A model generated the notes under the pieces. The model did no database searches. It was given only the letters and a program-made list of their open reading frames with translations, and was not told where the DNA came from. From Bacteroidaceae bacterium (GTDB lineage Bacteria > Bacteroidota > Bacteroidia > Bacteroidales > Bacteroidaceae), in the NCBI GenBank assembly GCA_017651245.1, contig JAGCDQ010000014.1:1-64000 (forward strand): 64,000 nt of DNA. Direction: 5' to 3'. A program made the translations under genes and the position numbers. This document shows positions 36,330 through 44,563 of this stretch, in pieces (position 1 is the first letter of the stretch; each line of letters starts with the position of its first letter).

Positions 36330-37283
36330 TTGACAGTATCAGAATTGATTAATAAGACCGAAAAGACTGCCTTCTCCTTCGAGGTGTTGCCACCTGTGAA
36401 GGGGACAGGCACGTCTGCTCTTTTCAGCACGATTGATGCGCTGAAGGAGTTCGGTCCTGAATACATTAACATCACGACCCACCGTAGTGAGTACGTGTAT
36501 GTGGAACAACCTGATGGCACCTATCTCCGTCATTTTGTGCGCAGACGTCCGGGCACGGTGGCTGTGGCAAGTGCCATCATGCAGAAGTACGACATCAAAG
36601 TGGTGCCTCATGTGGTGGTGAGTGGTATGACCAAGGAGGACATTGAGTATATGCTGCTTGACCTCCAGTTTCTCGGCATTCAGGATCTTCTCATTCTTCG
36701 TGGGGACAAAGCCAAGGATGAGGCGCGTTTTATGCCCATGAAGGATGGGTATAGTCACGCCACAGAACTGATTGAGCAAGTAAACCTCTTTAATCAAGGA
36801 AAGTTTGTGGATGGCACGCCCATCAAGAATCCTGGTGCACCATTCTCTTTTGGTGTGGCAGCCTATCCTGAGAAGCATGAGGAGGCTCCTAATTTGGAAT
36901 TTGACCTTCAGGTGCTCAAGCAGAAACAGGATATGGGAGCAGATTATGCAGTGACCCAGATATTCTACGACAATGAGAAATATTTCCGGTTTGTGGAACG
37001 TGCTCGGGAAGTGGGCATCACCATGCCAATTATCCCAGGCATCAAGCCGATGGCAAAGTTGAGCCAGTTCAACGTACTGCCCAAGACTTTCCACCTTGAC
37101 TTGCCCGAGGAACTCTCGAAAGAGATGGAGAAATGCACCACTGATGCAGAGGTGAAACAATTGGGAATAGAGTGGGGCATCAAGCAGTGTCGTGAATTGA
37201 TGCAACATCGTATCCCCAGCATTCATTTCTACTCAATGGGTGCCACTGAAAGTATCCGCGAAATTGCGAAAGCTATATATTAA
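36330..37283 (+). CDS. metF: Methylenetetrahydrofolate reductase, TTG start
   Basis: A 317-residue TIM-barrel flavoprotein with FSFEVLPPVKGTG (catalytic Glu region), VVPHVVVSGMTKEDIEYML, LRGDKAKDE (FAD/folate site) and TQIFYDNEKYFRF. It reduces 5,10-methylene-THF to 5-methyl-THF for methionine synthesis. There is no ATG before the conserved region. The frame opens with TTG at 36330, and the encoded (M)TVSELINKTEKTAFSFE aligns with MetF N-termini, so a TTG start is inferred. holB starts 17 nt downstream. Confidence 0.93.
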   Translation: MTVSELINKTEKTAFSFEVLPPVKGTGTSALFSTIDALKEFGPEYINITTHRSEYVYVEQPDGTYLRHFVRRRPGTVAVASAIMQKYDIKVVPHVVVSGMTKEDIEYMLLDLQFLGIQDLLILRGDKAKDEARFMPMKDGYSHATELIEQVNLFNQGKFVDGTPIKNPGAPFSFGVAAYPEKHEEAPNLEFDLQVLKQKQDMGADYAVTQIFYDNEKYFRFVERAREVGITMPIIPGIKPMAKLSQFNVLPKTFHLDLPEELSKEMEKCTTDAEVKQLGIEWGIKQCRELMQHRIPSIHFYSMGATESIREIAKAIY

Positions 37284-37300
37284 TCCTCAACTATCAACCA

Positions 37301-38389
37301 ATGTTCGACCAAATCATCGCACAAGACACTGTGAAGCAACGCCTGCTTGATGAACTTCAGCAGGGGAGGGTGCCACATGCCTTGATGTTGTATGGTCCTG
37401 AAGGTTGTGGGGCTTTACCCATTGCGGTGGCATACGCACAGCGGTTGCTGGGTGACAGTCCGATGGCGGAGAAGTTGCAACACCCTGACCTGCACTTCGC
37501 TTTCCCCATCTACAAGCGAACCAGTGGCAAGGACTCTTTTTGTGATGAGTTCCTAAAGGAATGGCGTGAACAGTTGCTCACTCGTCCCTATTTCGGGATG
37601 TCTGAATGGATGGAGATGGCGGGGGCAGAGAATCAACAATTGGTCATCTATGCCAACGAGAGTGAGGCGATTGTGCGGAAACTCAGCCTGAAATCCAGCC
37701 AAGGAGGGTACAAGGTGATGCTTATCTGGTTGCCTGAGAAGATGAATACGGAGTGTGCCAACAAATTGCTCAAACTCTTGGAGGAACCGCCAGCACAGAC
37801 GGTCTTTCTCTTGGTGAGTGAACAACCTGATAAGGTGCTGCAGACAGTACGGAGCCGTACACAGATGGTGGCAGTGCCTCGACTCACAGAGCAGGAGGTG
37901 GAACAGGCGCTCATTGAACGTTACAGTATCCTGCCTGCTGAAGCCAAACGCATTGCTCGCTCTTGCAACGGCAATATGGCACAAGCCCTCCGAATCATCA
38001 CCAGCGATTCCGAGGGGGAATACTTCTTCGATTTGTTCGTGGAGTTGATGCGCCTGTCTTATGCTCGTCGGGTGAAGGAGATGAAACTGTGGAGCGAACG
38101 TGTGGCAGGGATGGGACGAGAACGCATCAAGTCTTTCCTCGACTACTGCCAGAAGATGATTCGTGAGAACTTCATCTACAACTTTGGACGCCAGTCGGAC
38201 CTGAACTATATGACGGAACAGGAGTCCCAGTTTGCGGTGAAGTTTGCCCCGTTCATCAACGAACGCAATGTCATTGGCATCATGGACGAACTCTCGCTCG
38301 CTCAGCGTGACATCGCCCAGAACACCAGTCCCAAAATCGTCTTCTTCGATTTTGCCCTGAAAATGATTGTATTAATAAAAAATAGATAA
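37301..38389 (+). CDS. holB: DNA polymerase III delta-prime subunit
   Basis: A 362-residue AAA+ clamp-loader subunit beginning MFDQIIAQDTVKQRLLDELQ. The Walker A region GPEGCGALPIAVAYA lacks the catalytic Lys, as expected for delta-prime, which does not hydrolyse ATP. The sensor-1 region KLLKLLEEPPAQTVFLLVSE and SRTQMVAVPRLTEQEVEQAL follow. It works in the clamp loader at the replication fork. ricT follows directly (stop at 38389, next ATG at 38390), suggesting coupling. Confidence 0.88.
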   Translation: MFDQIIAQDTVKQRLLDELQQGRVPHALMLYGPEGCGALPIAVAYAQRLLGDSPMAEKLQHPDLHFAFPIYKRTSGKDSFCDEFLKEWREQLLTRPYFGMSEWMEMAGAENQQLVIYANESEAIVRKLSLKSSQGGYKVMLIWLPEKMNTECANKLLKLLEEPPAQTVFLLVSEQPDKVLQTVRSRTQMVAVPRLTEQEVEQALIERYSILPAEAKRIARSCNGNMAQALRIITSDSEGEYFFDLFVELMRLSYARRVKEMKLWSERVAGMGRERIKSFLDYCQKMIRENFIYNFGRQSDLNYMTEQESQFAVKFAPFINERNVIGIMDELSLAQRDIAQNTSPKIVFFDFALKMIVLIKNR

Positions 38390-39508
38390 ATGACAGAATT
38401 TAAATGTGGAAACTGTTGCGGTGACATCAGCGTCAAGGGATGTAGCCGCCATGCAGATAAACTGAATACATACGATTGGTTTGCCGACCTGCCTGACAAT
38501 GCGGCTGCATGTGATGTGGTGGAAGTGCAGTTCAAGCCCCCACGTAAGGGGTATTTCCTCAATGTGAACAAGCTTCCTTTGGAGAAAGGCGATGTGGTGG
38601 CTGTGGAGGCAAGTCCTGGTCACGACATCGGTACGGTGACGATGACAGGTAGGCTTGTGCCCTTGCAGGTGAAGAAAGCCAACCTCAAGCCAGGTACGGA
38701 ACTGAAGAAAATATACCGAAAGGCACGTCAGACCGACCTTGACAAGTGGGAGGAAGCCAAGAAAAAAGAACATGAAACCATGATCGAGAGCCGTCAGATA
38801 GCCCTCCACCTCGGATTGCAGATGAAAATTGGGGATGTGGAGTATCAGGGTGATGGCAACAAGGCGATTTTCTACTACATTGCTGATGAACGAGTCGATT
38901 TCCGACAACTCATCAAAGTGTTGGCTGACCGTTTTCGGGTACGTATCGAGATGAAGCAGATTGGTGCCCGTCAGGAGGCTGGACGTATTGGTGGCATCGG
39001 TCCTTGTGGACGTGAACTCTGTTGTGCCACCTGGATGACCAACTTCTCATCGGTCAGTACCGCTGCCGCACGTTTTCAGGACATCTCACTCAATCCACAG
39101 AAGTTGGCAGGACAATGCGCCAAGCTCAAGTGCTGCATGAACTATGAGGTGGATCAGTACATGGAATCCCTCAAGCGTTTGCCATCTCGTGAAATCACCC
39201 TTCATACCCAAGACAATGAGTATTTCTTCGCAAAAGCAGACATCCTTGCCCACTTGGTCACTTATTCCACCGACAAGAAGATGCTGGTGAACGAGAAGAC
39301 CATCTCCGCCCGTCGTGCTTTCGAGGTGATTCAAATGAACCGCAACGGACAAAAGCCCGAATCTCTCGATGAGAAGGAGAGACATGAGGCACCTGTGTCT
39401 GTGGATCTTCTTGATCAGGGTGACATCAATCGTTTTGACAACCAGAACAAGCGTCACAAAAAGAAGAAAAAGAAGCACGGAGGCAATGGAGGAGGTGTGA
39501 GAGAGTGA
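38390..39508 (+). CDS. ricT: PSP1 domain protein, RicT/YaaT family
   Basis: A 372-residue protein with the PSP1 core VEVQFKPPRKGYFLNV and the strongly conserved RIGGIGPCGRELCC and KLAGQCAKLKCCMNYE, whose cysteines belong to the iron-sulfur Ric complex in B. subtilis (RNA processing and phosphorelay control). An N-terminal CGNCCGD adds more Cys. The tail is a Lys-rich run (RHKKKKKKHGG). Order holB-ricT-gldH is common in Bacteroidales. The stop overlaps the GTG start of gldH. Confidence 0.9.
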   Translation: MTEFKCGNCCGDISVKGCSRHADKLNTYDWFADLPDNAAACDVVEVQFKPPRKGYFLNVNKLPLEKGDVVAVEASPGHDIGTVTMTGRLVPLQVKKANLKPGTELKKIYRKARQTDLDKWEEAKKKEHETMIESRQIALHLGLQMKIGDVEYQGDGNKAIFYYIADERVDFRQLIKVLADRFRVRIEMKQIGARQEAGRIGGIGPCGRELCCATWMTNFSSVSTAAARFQDISLNPQKLAGQCAKLKCCMNYEVDQYMESLKRLPSREITLHTQDNEYFFAKADILAHLVTYSTDKKMLVNEKTISARRAFEVIQMNRNGQKPESLDEKERHEAPVSVDLLDQGDINRFDNQNKRHKKKKKKHGGNGGGVRE

Positions 39509-39966
39509 AAAGGACTCACACATATTTAATTTTAATAGGGATTCTTTGTCTAACCCTCCTTACGGCTTGTGAGGACAGCCTGTACTATACGCTCTATCAG
39601 GATATGCCAGAGCAGCAGTGGGACAGCAATGAACCTCTCTATTTCAATATTCCACCTACCGAACAAGAGATGGATGTGGCTGTCACGTTGGGGGTACGCA
39701 CCACCACCTTGTTCCGTTACAAGGACATCGTGGCTCGTGCCGAATTGTTGGATAATGACTCTGTCATCTCTTCCATTCCATTGAACATCACCCTTTATCA
39801 AGGTGAAGGCACTATAGAGGAGGGACTTTTGATGCGTGAAAACTATTCTAAGCCACAGGCTTTGCACATGCAGGCAAACCACAACTACGCCTTACGTGTC
39901 ACCCATCTCATGCGCCTCAATCCGTTGGAGGAAGTGCAGAGTGTGGGCATCATCGTGGAAAAGTAA
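39505..39966 (+). CDS. gldH: GldH-family lipoprotein
   Basis: A 153-residue protein with a lipobox Cys at residue 22 (LTACED) and the GldH pattern: YxxyQDMPEQQWDSNEPLYFNIPP near the N-terminus and LRVTHLMRLNPLEEVQSVGIIVEK at the end. GldH is needed for gliding and type IX secretion in Flavobacterium and persists in non-gliding Bacteroidales. The start is GTG at 39505, overlapping the upstream stop (GTGA), with GGAGG 8-12 nt before it. Confidence 0.88.
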   Translation: MKRTHTYLILIGILCLTLLTACEDSLYYTLYQDMPEQQWDSNEPLYFNIPPTEQEMDVAVTLGVRTTTLFRYKDIVARAELLDNDSVISSIPLNITLYQGEGTIEEGLLMRENYSKPQALHMQANHNYALRVTHLMRLNPLEEVQSVGIIVEK

Positions 39967-39977
39967 CCTCTACTAAT

Positions 39978-40005
39978 CTTTAACCGTTAACCTTTAACCG
40001 TTAAA
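39978..40005. repeat. Short heptamer array between gldH and the convergent HD gene
   Basis: CTTTAAC, CGTTAAC, CTTTAAC, CGTTAAA in register. The last unit contains the stop codon (TTA on the plus strand, 40001-40003) of the minus-strand HD gene, so the array provides that gene's end. Confidence 0.7.
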
Positions 40006-40981
40006 TCTCTCCCCACAAAGGTTCGTCCAATGGGTCAGCCATGAATAGATTCAATGCTTGGGCATAGGTGTCCGATAAGTCCTTCATCCTTCCCATCCCT
40101 TCCACGTAGGGGTTGATGTATCGTTTCTTGGAACGTACTATTTTCGCTCCAGGGTGATTCCCCTTGTGGATGTGGCTGAGTGCTCGGAATTGTTCCCAAT
40201 CCCTCTTTGCTTCCTCATTCCCATTCAACAGGGCGATGACCTCACTTTCCGTCTTGTGGAGGTCAGCAACAGCCAACACGCCTTTTTCTATGTGCCTTTT
40301 CAGCAGTTCTGCCAACGTCTGCATGGCAAATCTGTCTTCATCCGCCACATAAATCTTGGAGGTTTCAAGTGCTGCTTTGCTGAATGCCTCCGCTGTTTTC
40401 AAATCCGAAAACATCAACTCGTCCTCTCCCTCTTCATTTTTTCCCACGTTCAGGCTTTCGAACCAATGTTTGACGCGTTCCATCGGAGCGATATGGTAAT
40501 TCACCATATTCGACAGGGTGTATTCCAAACGGTCAGCCGACAGTTTGGGTGAGTCGTTATCGGCAATGGGGTATTGGTGATAATCTGCCACCTCTTCCAA
40601 TGCGATGCCCCATTTCCTCAAGTTTGTCATGATTTCAGGCGAGGATGCAATGAGGGTGGCAGTTCCACTTTCCGTTGATTCTTGCTTCATGTGGTCACCG
40701 TTCAGGAAATCCACCACATGGGCAAAGGTCGGGGTGGCGATATCGTGCAGCAAAGCTGCAATCGTCTGCCGTTTGTCCTGTGTGAATCGCCACACAATCA
40801 ATGCACACCCCACACTATGCTTATATCTCGAATATTTGTCCAATCCTGTAAACATCGGGAACGACGTGTATTCACATCCACAATGCATGCCCACATCCTT
40901 CAGCCGTTGCATGGCAGGCGCTGCTGCTATCGCCCCAATGAAATCAGGAATCAAAGAGTTATATAATTTCCACATGATCAT
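40001..40981 (-). CDS. HD domain phosphohydrolase
   Basis: From the ATG at 40981 the protein has 326 residues (MIMWKLYNSLIPDFI). It holds an HD-domain metal site: RYKHSVG (first His), LLHDIATPTFAHVVDF (HD plus His) and a later Asp in LSADRLEYTL. It resembles dNTPase/SpoT-like HD proteins acting on nucleotides; the substrate is unknown. An upstream in-frame ATG at 41020 lies inside the promoter, so it is excluded; 40975 is a second possible start. The promoter -7 box ends only 9 nt before the ATG, implying a leaderless or nearly leaderless mRNA. Confidence 0.8.
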   Translation of the reverse strand: MIMWKLYNSLIPDFIGAIAAAPAMQRLKDVGMHCGCEYTSFPMFTGLDKYSRYKHSVGCALIVWRFTQDKRQTIAALLHDIATPTFAHVVDFLNGDHMKQESTESGTATLIASSPEIMTNLRKWGIALEEVADYHQYPIADNDSPKLSADRLEYTLSNMVNYHIAPMERVKHWFESLNVGKNEEGEDELMFSDLKTAEAFSKAALETSKIYVADEDRFAMQTLAELLKRHIEKGVLAVADLHKTESEVIALLNGNEEAKRDWEQFRALSHIHKGNHPGAKIVRSKKRYINPYVEGMGRMKDLSDTYAQALNLFMADPLDEPLWGEI

Positions 40982-40990
40982 TTCTTTTTG

Positions 40991-41021
40991 CAAAGGTAGT
41001 AAAAGCCGAACACAATACAAA
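40991..41021 (-). promoter_or_regulatory. Promoter of the HD gene
   Basis: Minus-strand TTTG (41018-41021), exactly 19 nt, TACCTTTG (40991-40998). The ATG at 40981 is 9 nt from the box. The spacer CACAAT is also present at typA. Confidence 0.8.
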
Positions 41022-41049
41022 ATAAAAAGGCTTTTTTATTTTTATTGTT

Positions 41050-41088
41050 GAGGCGCATCCTACCTTCGGCGTTAGCTAACGTTACGAT
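41050..41088 (-). repeat. Dyad element, copy E
   Basis: On the plus strand GAGGCGCATCCTACC, TTCGGCGTTAGCTAACGTTACGAT. It contains the perfect palindrome CGTTAGCTAACG. It is 29 nt upstream of the -33 box of the HD gene, in the same orientation relative to the gene as copies B and D. A small AAAAAGGC-TTTTTT hairpin lies between. Confidence 0.6.
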
Positions 41089-41150
41089 GAAGCAATGTAT
41101 CTGCTTGGCAACTCTTTTGTCTCTGATTGTTTGATGGGGGGATAATGACT

Positions 41151-41188
41151 AAGAAAAAAATGAGGTGTGAAAATTCTCACACCTCATT
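41151..41188 (-). terminator. Terminator of the DUF2795 gene
   Basis: Stem AATGAGGTGTGA (41159-41170) and TCACACCTCATT (41177-41188) with a 6-nt loop. On the minus strand it runs into TTTTTTTCTT, a strong intrinsic terminator 20 nt past the stop at 41208. Confidence 0.88.
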
Positions 41189-41207
41189 AACTTTCTTAAG
41201 TTGAACC

Positions 41208-41429
41208 TTAATATTCGTCTTCGTCCCAAAGGAAATCTTCTTTGGATGGGTAATCTGGCCAAATCTCTTCGATGGATTCGTAGATGTCACCTTCATCCTC
41301 GATTTCTTCAAGGTTTTCTATCACTTCAAGTGGGGCGCCAGAACGGGTGGCATAGTCAATCAATTCCTCCTTGGTTGCTGGCCAAGGAGCGTCCTCCAAT
41401 TTAGATGCTAATTCAAGTGTCCAATACAT
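41208..41429 (-). CDS. Small acidic DUF2795 protein
   Basis: A 73-residue protein. YWTLELASKLEDAPWPATKEELIDYA and GAPLEVIENLEEI match the DUF2795 domain. The C-terminal half is very acidic (DEGDIYESIEEIWPDYPSKEDF). Function unknown. It has its own -7 box at 41470-41477 and a strong terminator, so it is a compact monocistronic unit. Confidence 0.8.
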   Translation of the reverse strand: MYWTLELASKLEDAPWPATKEELIDYATRSGAPLEVIENLEEIEDEGDIYESIEEIWPDYPSKEDFLWDEDEY

Positions 41430-41469
41430 GATATTTAGTTGTTTTTTTAGTTTAGTTGTTTTTGGGCTG

Positions 41470-41477
41470 CAAAGATA
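41470..41477 (-). promoter_or_regulatory. -7 box of the DUF2795 gene
   Basis: TATCTTTG on the minus strand, 40 nt before the ATG at 41429. It abuts the end of the adenosyltransferase gene at 41482. Confidence 0.5.
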
Positions 41478-41481
41478 GTGC

Positions 41482-42036
41482 TTATTTTTTTCTCTGCCAA
41501 ATTATTTCGGGGTGTTTTTCATCAGCATTGAGTTTGCGCGCCAAAGTGAAGAGAAAGTCACTCAAGCGGTTGACGTAAGCAATGACGTTGTCGTCCACTT
41601 CGGCACCCTCTTCACGCAGGGTAAGAATGCAGCGTTCAGCACGTCGGCAGACGGTGCGGCAGACATGACATTGTGCGGCAGCCCTGCATCCGCCTGGAAG
41701 AATGAAGCAGCGGAAAGGGGGGAGGGTGGCGTTGATGGCATCAATTTCCTGTTCGATGCTTGCAATCATTTCTTCTGTCACGATATTTCCTTGACGGGCA
41801 TCATGCTGGCTGGTGTCGGTGGCAAGATAGCCTCCCACCACAAAAAGCTGACCCTGAACGTCAGTAAGGAACTGGCGGTCATGTTCGTTCGTGCAATAGG
41901 TGACGAGCAACCCGATGTGGGAACAGAGTTCGTCAATGGTGCCGTAGGATTCGAGTCGGGCACAAGTTTTGCTGACTCTCTGTCCTCCTACGAGGGAGGT
42001 TTGTCCTTGGTCGCCTGTTCGAGTGTAGATTTTCAT
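41482..42036 (-). CDS. Corrinoid adenosyltransferase (PduO type)
   Basis: A 184-residue protein with the ATP-site motif YTRTGDQGQTSLVGGQRVSK at the N-terminus, YGTIDELCSHIG, and the C-terminal CRTVCRRAERCILTL and NRLSDFLFTLAR, all characteristic of PduO-type ATP:cob(I)alamin adenosyltransferases. It makes adenosylcobalamin in the cytosol. The usual AxLHxARTVCRRAER motif reads AAQCHVCRTVCRRAER here. Next on the same strand upstream is the methyltransferase-like gene, 16 nt away. Confidence 0.9.
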   Translation of the reverse strand: MKIYTRTGDQGQTSLVGGQRVSKTCARLESYGTIDELCSHIGLLVTYCTNEHDRQFLTDVQGQLFVVGGYLATDTSQHDARQGNIVTEEMIASIEQEIDAINATLPPFRCFILPGGCRAAAQCHVCRTVCRRAERCILTLREEGAEVDDNVIAYVNRLSDFLFTLARKLNADEKHPEIIWQRKK

Positions 42037-42052
42037 AGGAGAGTTTGAGGGT

Positions 42053-42493
42053 TTATAGTAGATAATTTTGTTTGATGCGTTTTGTATCGAAGATGACCAT
42101 GCCCCGTTTCCTCATGTCGAAAGTGGTGATGGCTCGTGGATCGTTCACTGTTTTTGTCCAAAGTGTGGCATTCTCGTCGTCGATATGTTCCATGATGAGG
42201 ACGGTGTCTGGTGTGACTTTCTGTACAGTGTCCTCGTAGAGTTGGTTGGCGGCGCTGCCTTTCTCATCAATGATGATGATGGGGTGCCCCTTGTAGTGGT
42301 TTCGGATGCGGAAAAGTTGCCGTTCCTGGAAGGTGTTGAGCCCTTGCTCCTTGTAAGCGTAGTAGGGCAATGATTCAAAGAGCACATCACGAACGAGCTC
42401 GTATGCCCATGGTGACTGTACACCAAAACCGCGTCGATGAATGGCACGTGGCAGAGAGGTGAAGAGAAGGTGTATGGTGCGTCGCAGATTCAT
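42053..42493 (-). CDS. Shortened methyltransferase-family-like protein of unknown function
   Basis: A 146-residue protein. The N-terminus HRRGFGVQSPWAYELVRDVLFE and PYYAY, and the C-terminus FDMRKRGMVIFDTKRIKQNY, resemble the two ends of a Bacteroidetes SAM-dependent methyltransferase family of about 240 residues. The central Rossmann region with the glycine-rich SAM loop (GxGxG) is not recognisable, so the protein is probably not a methyltransferase as it stands. It lies 3 nt before (upstream side) the histidine kinase stop and 16 nt from the adenosyltransferase, suggesting a three-gene transcript. Confidence 0.5.
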   Translation of the reverse strand: MNLRRTIHLLFTSLPRAIHRRGFGVQSPWAYELVRDVLFESLPYYAYKEQGLNTFQERQLFRIRNHYKGHPIIIIDEKGSAANQLYEDTVQKVTPDTVLIMEHIDDENATLWTKTVNDPRAITTFDMRKRGMVIFDTKRIKQNYLL

Positions 42494-42496
42494 TCT

Positions 42497-44368
42497 TTAT
42501 GCGTTGATTTCCTGCAGATGCTCTTCAACGAGGGGCTCTTCCTCCTCTTCTTGTGGCTGGTGGTCAGGAATGGTGAAGACGAATCGTGCACCATCTGTAT
42601 AGAGTGGATCAAGATGAATGTCACCACCTAATGCCCGGGCAATCAGACGAGACACATAAAGTCCCAGTCCAAGACCAGGGCTATAGTGGTCAAGTTTCTC
42701 GAAGTGTTCGAAGATGACATCTGACTTTCCCTCTGGTATTCCTGTACCAGTGTCTGTTACCACAAATTGTACGCTGTCGTTTCCGGTGTCATGTGCCGCA
42801 TTGATCGTAATCTTGCCACTTGAGGTGTTCTTGCAGGCATTGGTGATGAGATGGTGGATGATTTGTCCGAGGCGCTTTTTGTCGGAGTAGAGCGTCATGC
42901 CGCTTTCAAGAGGTTCATAGGTGAGTTCCACACCAGATGGAATGATGTCCTTATGGTGTGTGATGTAATCTTGGCAAAGCTCATCAATGTTAATCTCGTC
43001 AAACTGAAAGTTAAAAGTGCCGACCTCCATATTGCTGACATCGATGATGTCATCCAAAGTGGAAAGCAATTGGTCGTTACTTTCTTGTATGTATCCATTA
43101 TAAAGGGAACGCTCCTCGTCAGAGAGGTCATTTGACATCAGTTGGGCAAATCCCATGATGGCGTTCAGTGGTGTGCGGATTTCGTGTCTCATGTTCTGGA
43201 TGAACACGGTCTTGATGCGGTCAGCAATGGATGCTTGATCCAATGCTTTCTGCAGTTGGTTGGCACGTCTTCGTTCCTCTGCTGCCTGATTTTGTTTCCA
43301 TCCAAGGAAGAAGGCAACGCCCAATGCTAAAGCCAACAAAGCGAGCGTGAGGATGAGAGAGTTGCGTTTCATCTTGCTGTTGGAGTCGAGGTATGCCTTG
43401 TGTGCCCTGTATGAAGAGTTGATGAGTGGGAAATATTTCGACACATCAAGCGCAAGTCTTCTGGAAGGATAGGTGTTGGCATCTTCCATCGTACACATCA
43501 GATAAGTGTATGCACGGTCAATTTCGCCCTCTTCGTAGAGTGCGTGTACCAGATAAGGTAGTGCCTCGTAGGTGGTGTTGCCATTCTGCAGGTTGTCTAC
43601 GGCGATTGTGGCAAGATAATAGATGTAATTCTGACGCTGGTTCAGCAGGCCATTGGCGGTGGCCAGTGTCATACGCATGATGTTTAGGTCTTTCCCCTTC
43701 GTTTTTGTGTGTATTTCTGCCAGCAGTTTCAATGCTTTCTTGGGATGACCAAGATAGACTTCTTTGCGGGCAATCATGAGGTCTTTCTTTCCACTTTCGG
43801 GCAATAGTTCAATGATGTTATCATAGTAAGTGACCATGTGTTTTTCTTCGTCGGGCACAATACTGATGTCTGCCATGTATTCGGATATTTTTTCATAGTT
43901 ATGTCTGCACGTGAGGTAATAGTGTAGTTGTTCGTCTTTCGACAATTCTGAAGGGTTGATGCCTGCAGTGAGATGGTCTGCTCTATAATAAAGCCCCATG
44001 ATTCCGTATGTTTTTGCTGCGTTGAGTTTCACCCATGCTTGCAGGTTCTGGTCTTCTTGGTATTCCTCTGTTTTTTGGATGCGCTGTAATACTTGTAATG
44101 CCCTTCTTCCGTCATAGTCAGACAAGGCTTCATATAATTCTTGGCATTTTTCCACATACATGCTAATGTGGCATGCATTGACAACTTGCTCCAGACTGTC
44201 TGCCTGTTGTTGACGTATCATTTGATATGTCTTTTTATGGGCAATGACGTGATCCAATTGGGTTAACATTTCCTCTACTTCTTTTTTGCTGTGGTTGATG
44301 TCCTGAGCAATACCGAATAGAGGAATGTATAACAATAGGCACAATATAATCGTACGGGCAATCCGCAT
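42497..44368 (-). CDS. Sensor histidine kinase with periplasmic helical-repeat domain
   Basis: A 623-residue protein with a signal sequence (YIPLFGIAQ) and a periplasmic region of TPR-like helices (about 25-330). One transmembrane segment (SLILTLALLALALGVAFFLG, about 338-357) and a short coiled coil follow. The HisKA domain has the phospho-acceptor His395 in NMRHEIRTPLNAIMGF. HATPase_c has N, G1 (DTGTGIPEGKS) and G2 (GLGLGLYVSR) boxes. It is an orphan kinase: no response regulator or receiver domain is in the neighbourhood. The kinase is oriented with the adenosyltransferase genes; birA is divergent. Confidence 0.88.
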   Translation of the reverse strand: MRIARTIILCLLLYIPLFGIAQDINHSKKEVEEMLTQLDHVIAHKKTYQMIRQQQADSLEQVVNACHISMYVEKCQELYEALSDYDGRRALQVLQRIQKTEEYQEDQNLQAWVKLNAAKTYGIMGLYYRADHLTAGINPSELSKDEQLHYYLTCRHNYEKISEYMADISIVPDEEKHMVTYYDNIIELLPESGKKDLMIARKEVYLGHPKKALKLLAEIHTKTKGKDLNIMRMTLATANGLLNQRQNYIYYLATIAVDNLQNGNTTYEALPYLVHALYEEGEIDRAYTYLMCTMEDANTYPSRRLALDVSKYFPLINSSYRAHKAYLDSNSKMKRNSLILTLALLALALGVAFFLGWKQNQAAEERRRANQLQKALDQASIADRIKTVFIQNMRHEIRTPLNAIMGFAQLMSNDLSDEERSLYNGYIQESNDQLLSTLDDIIDVSNMEVGTFNFQFDEINIDELCQDYITHHKDIIPSGVELTYEPLESGMTLYSDKKRLGQIIHHLITNACKNTSSGKITINAAHDTGNDSVQFVVTDTGTGIPEGKSDVIFEHFEKLDHYSPGLGLGLYVSRLIARALGGDIHLDPLYTDGARFVFTIPDHQPQEEEEEPLVEEHLQEINA

Positions 44369-44538
44369 ATATAATTTTTAATGTATAGGTTAAGTAAAAC
44401 AGGTTTTTTTCTCTCATTATCGTGAATGACGGGACAAATGTAGGGAATACTTTGGTAAAAACCCAAGAAAAATTTGTTTTTTTCTTTGTTTAGGGGAAAA
44501 ATAATCATTTATAAGGATTTTTATCCTACTTTTTGTAC

Positions 44539-44546
44539 TACCTTTG
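44539..44546 (+). promoter_or_regulatory. -7 box of birA
   Basis: TACCTTTG then CAC, 17 nt before the ATG at 44564. It places the in-frame ATG at 44474 upstream of the transcript. Confidence 0.6.
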
Positions 44547-44563
44547 CACTAAAATTGCAAAGT

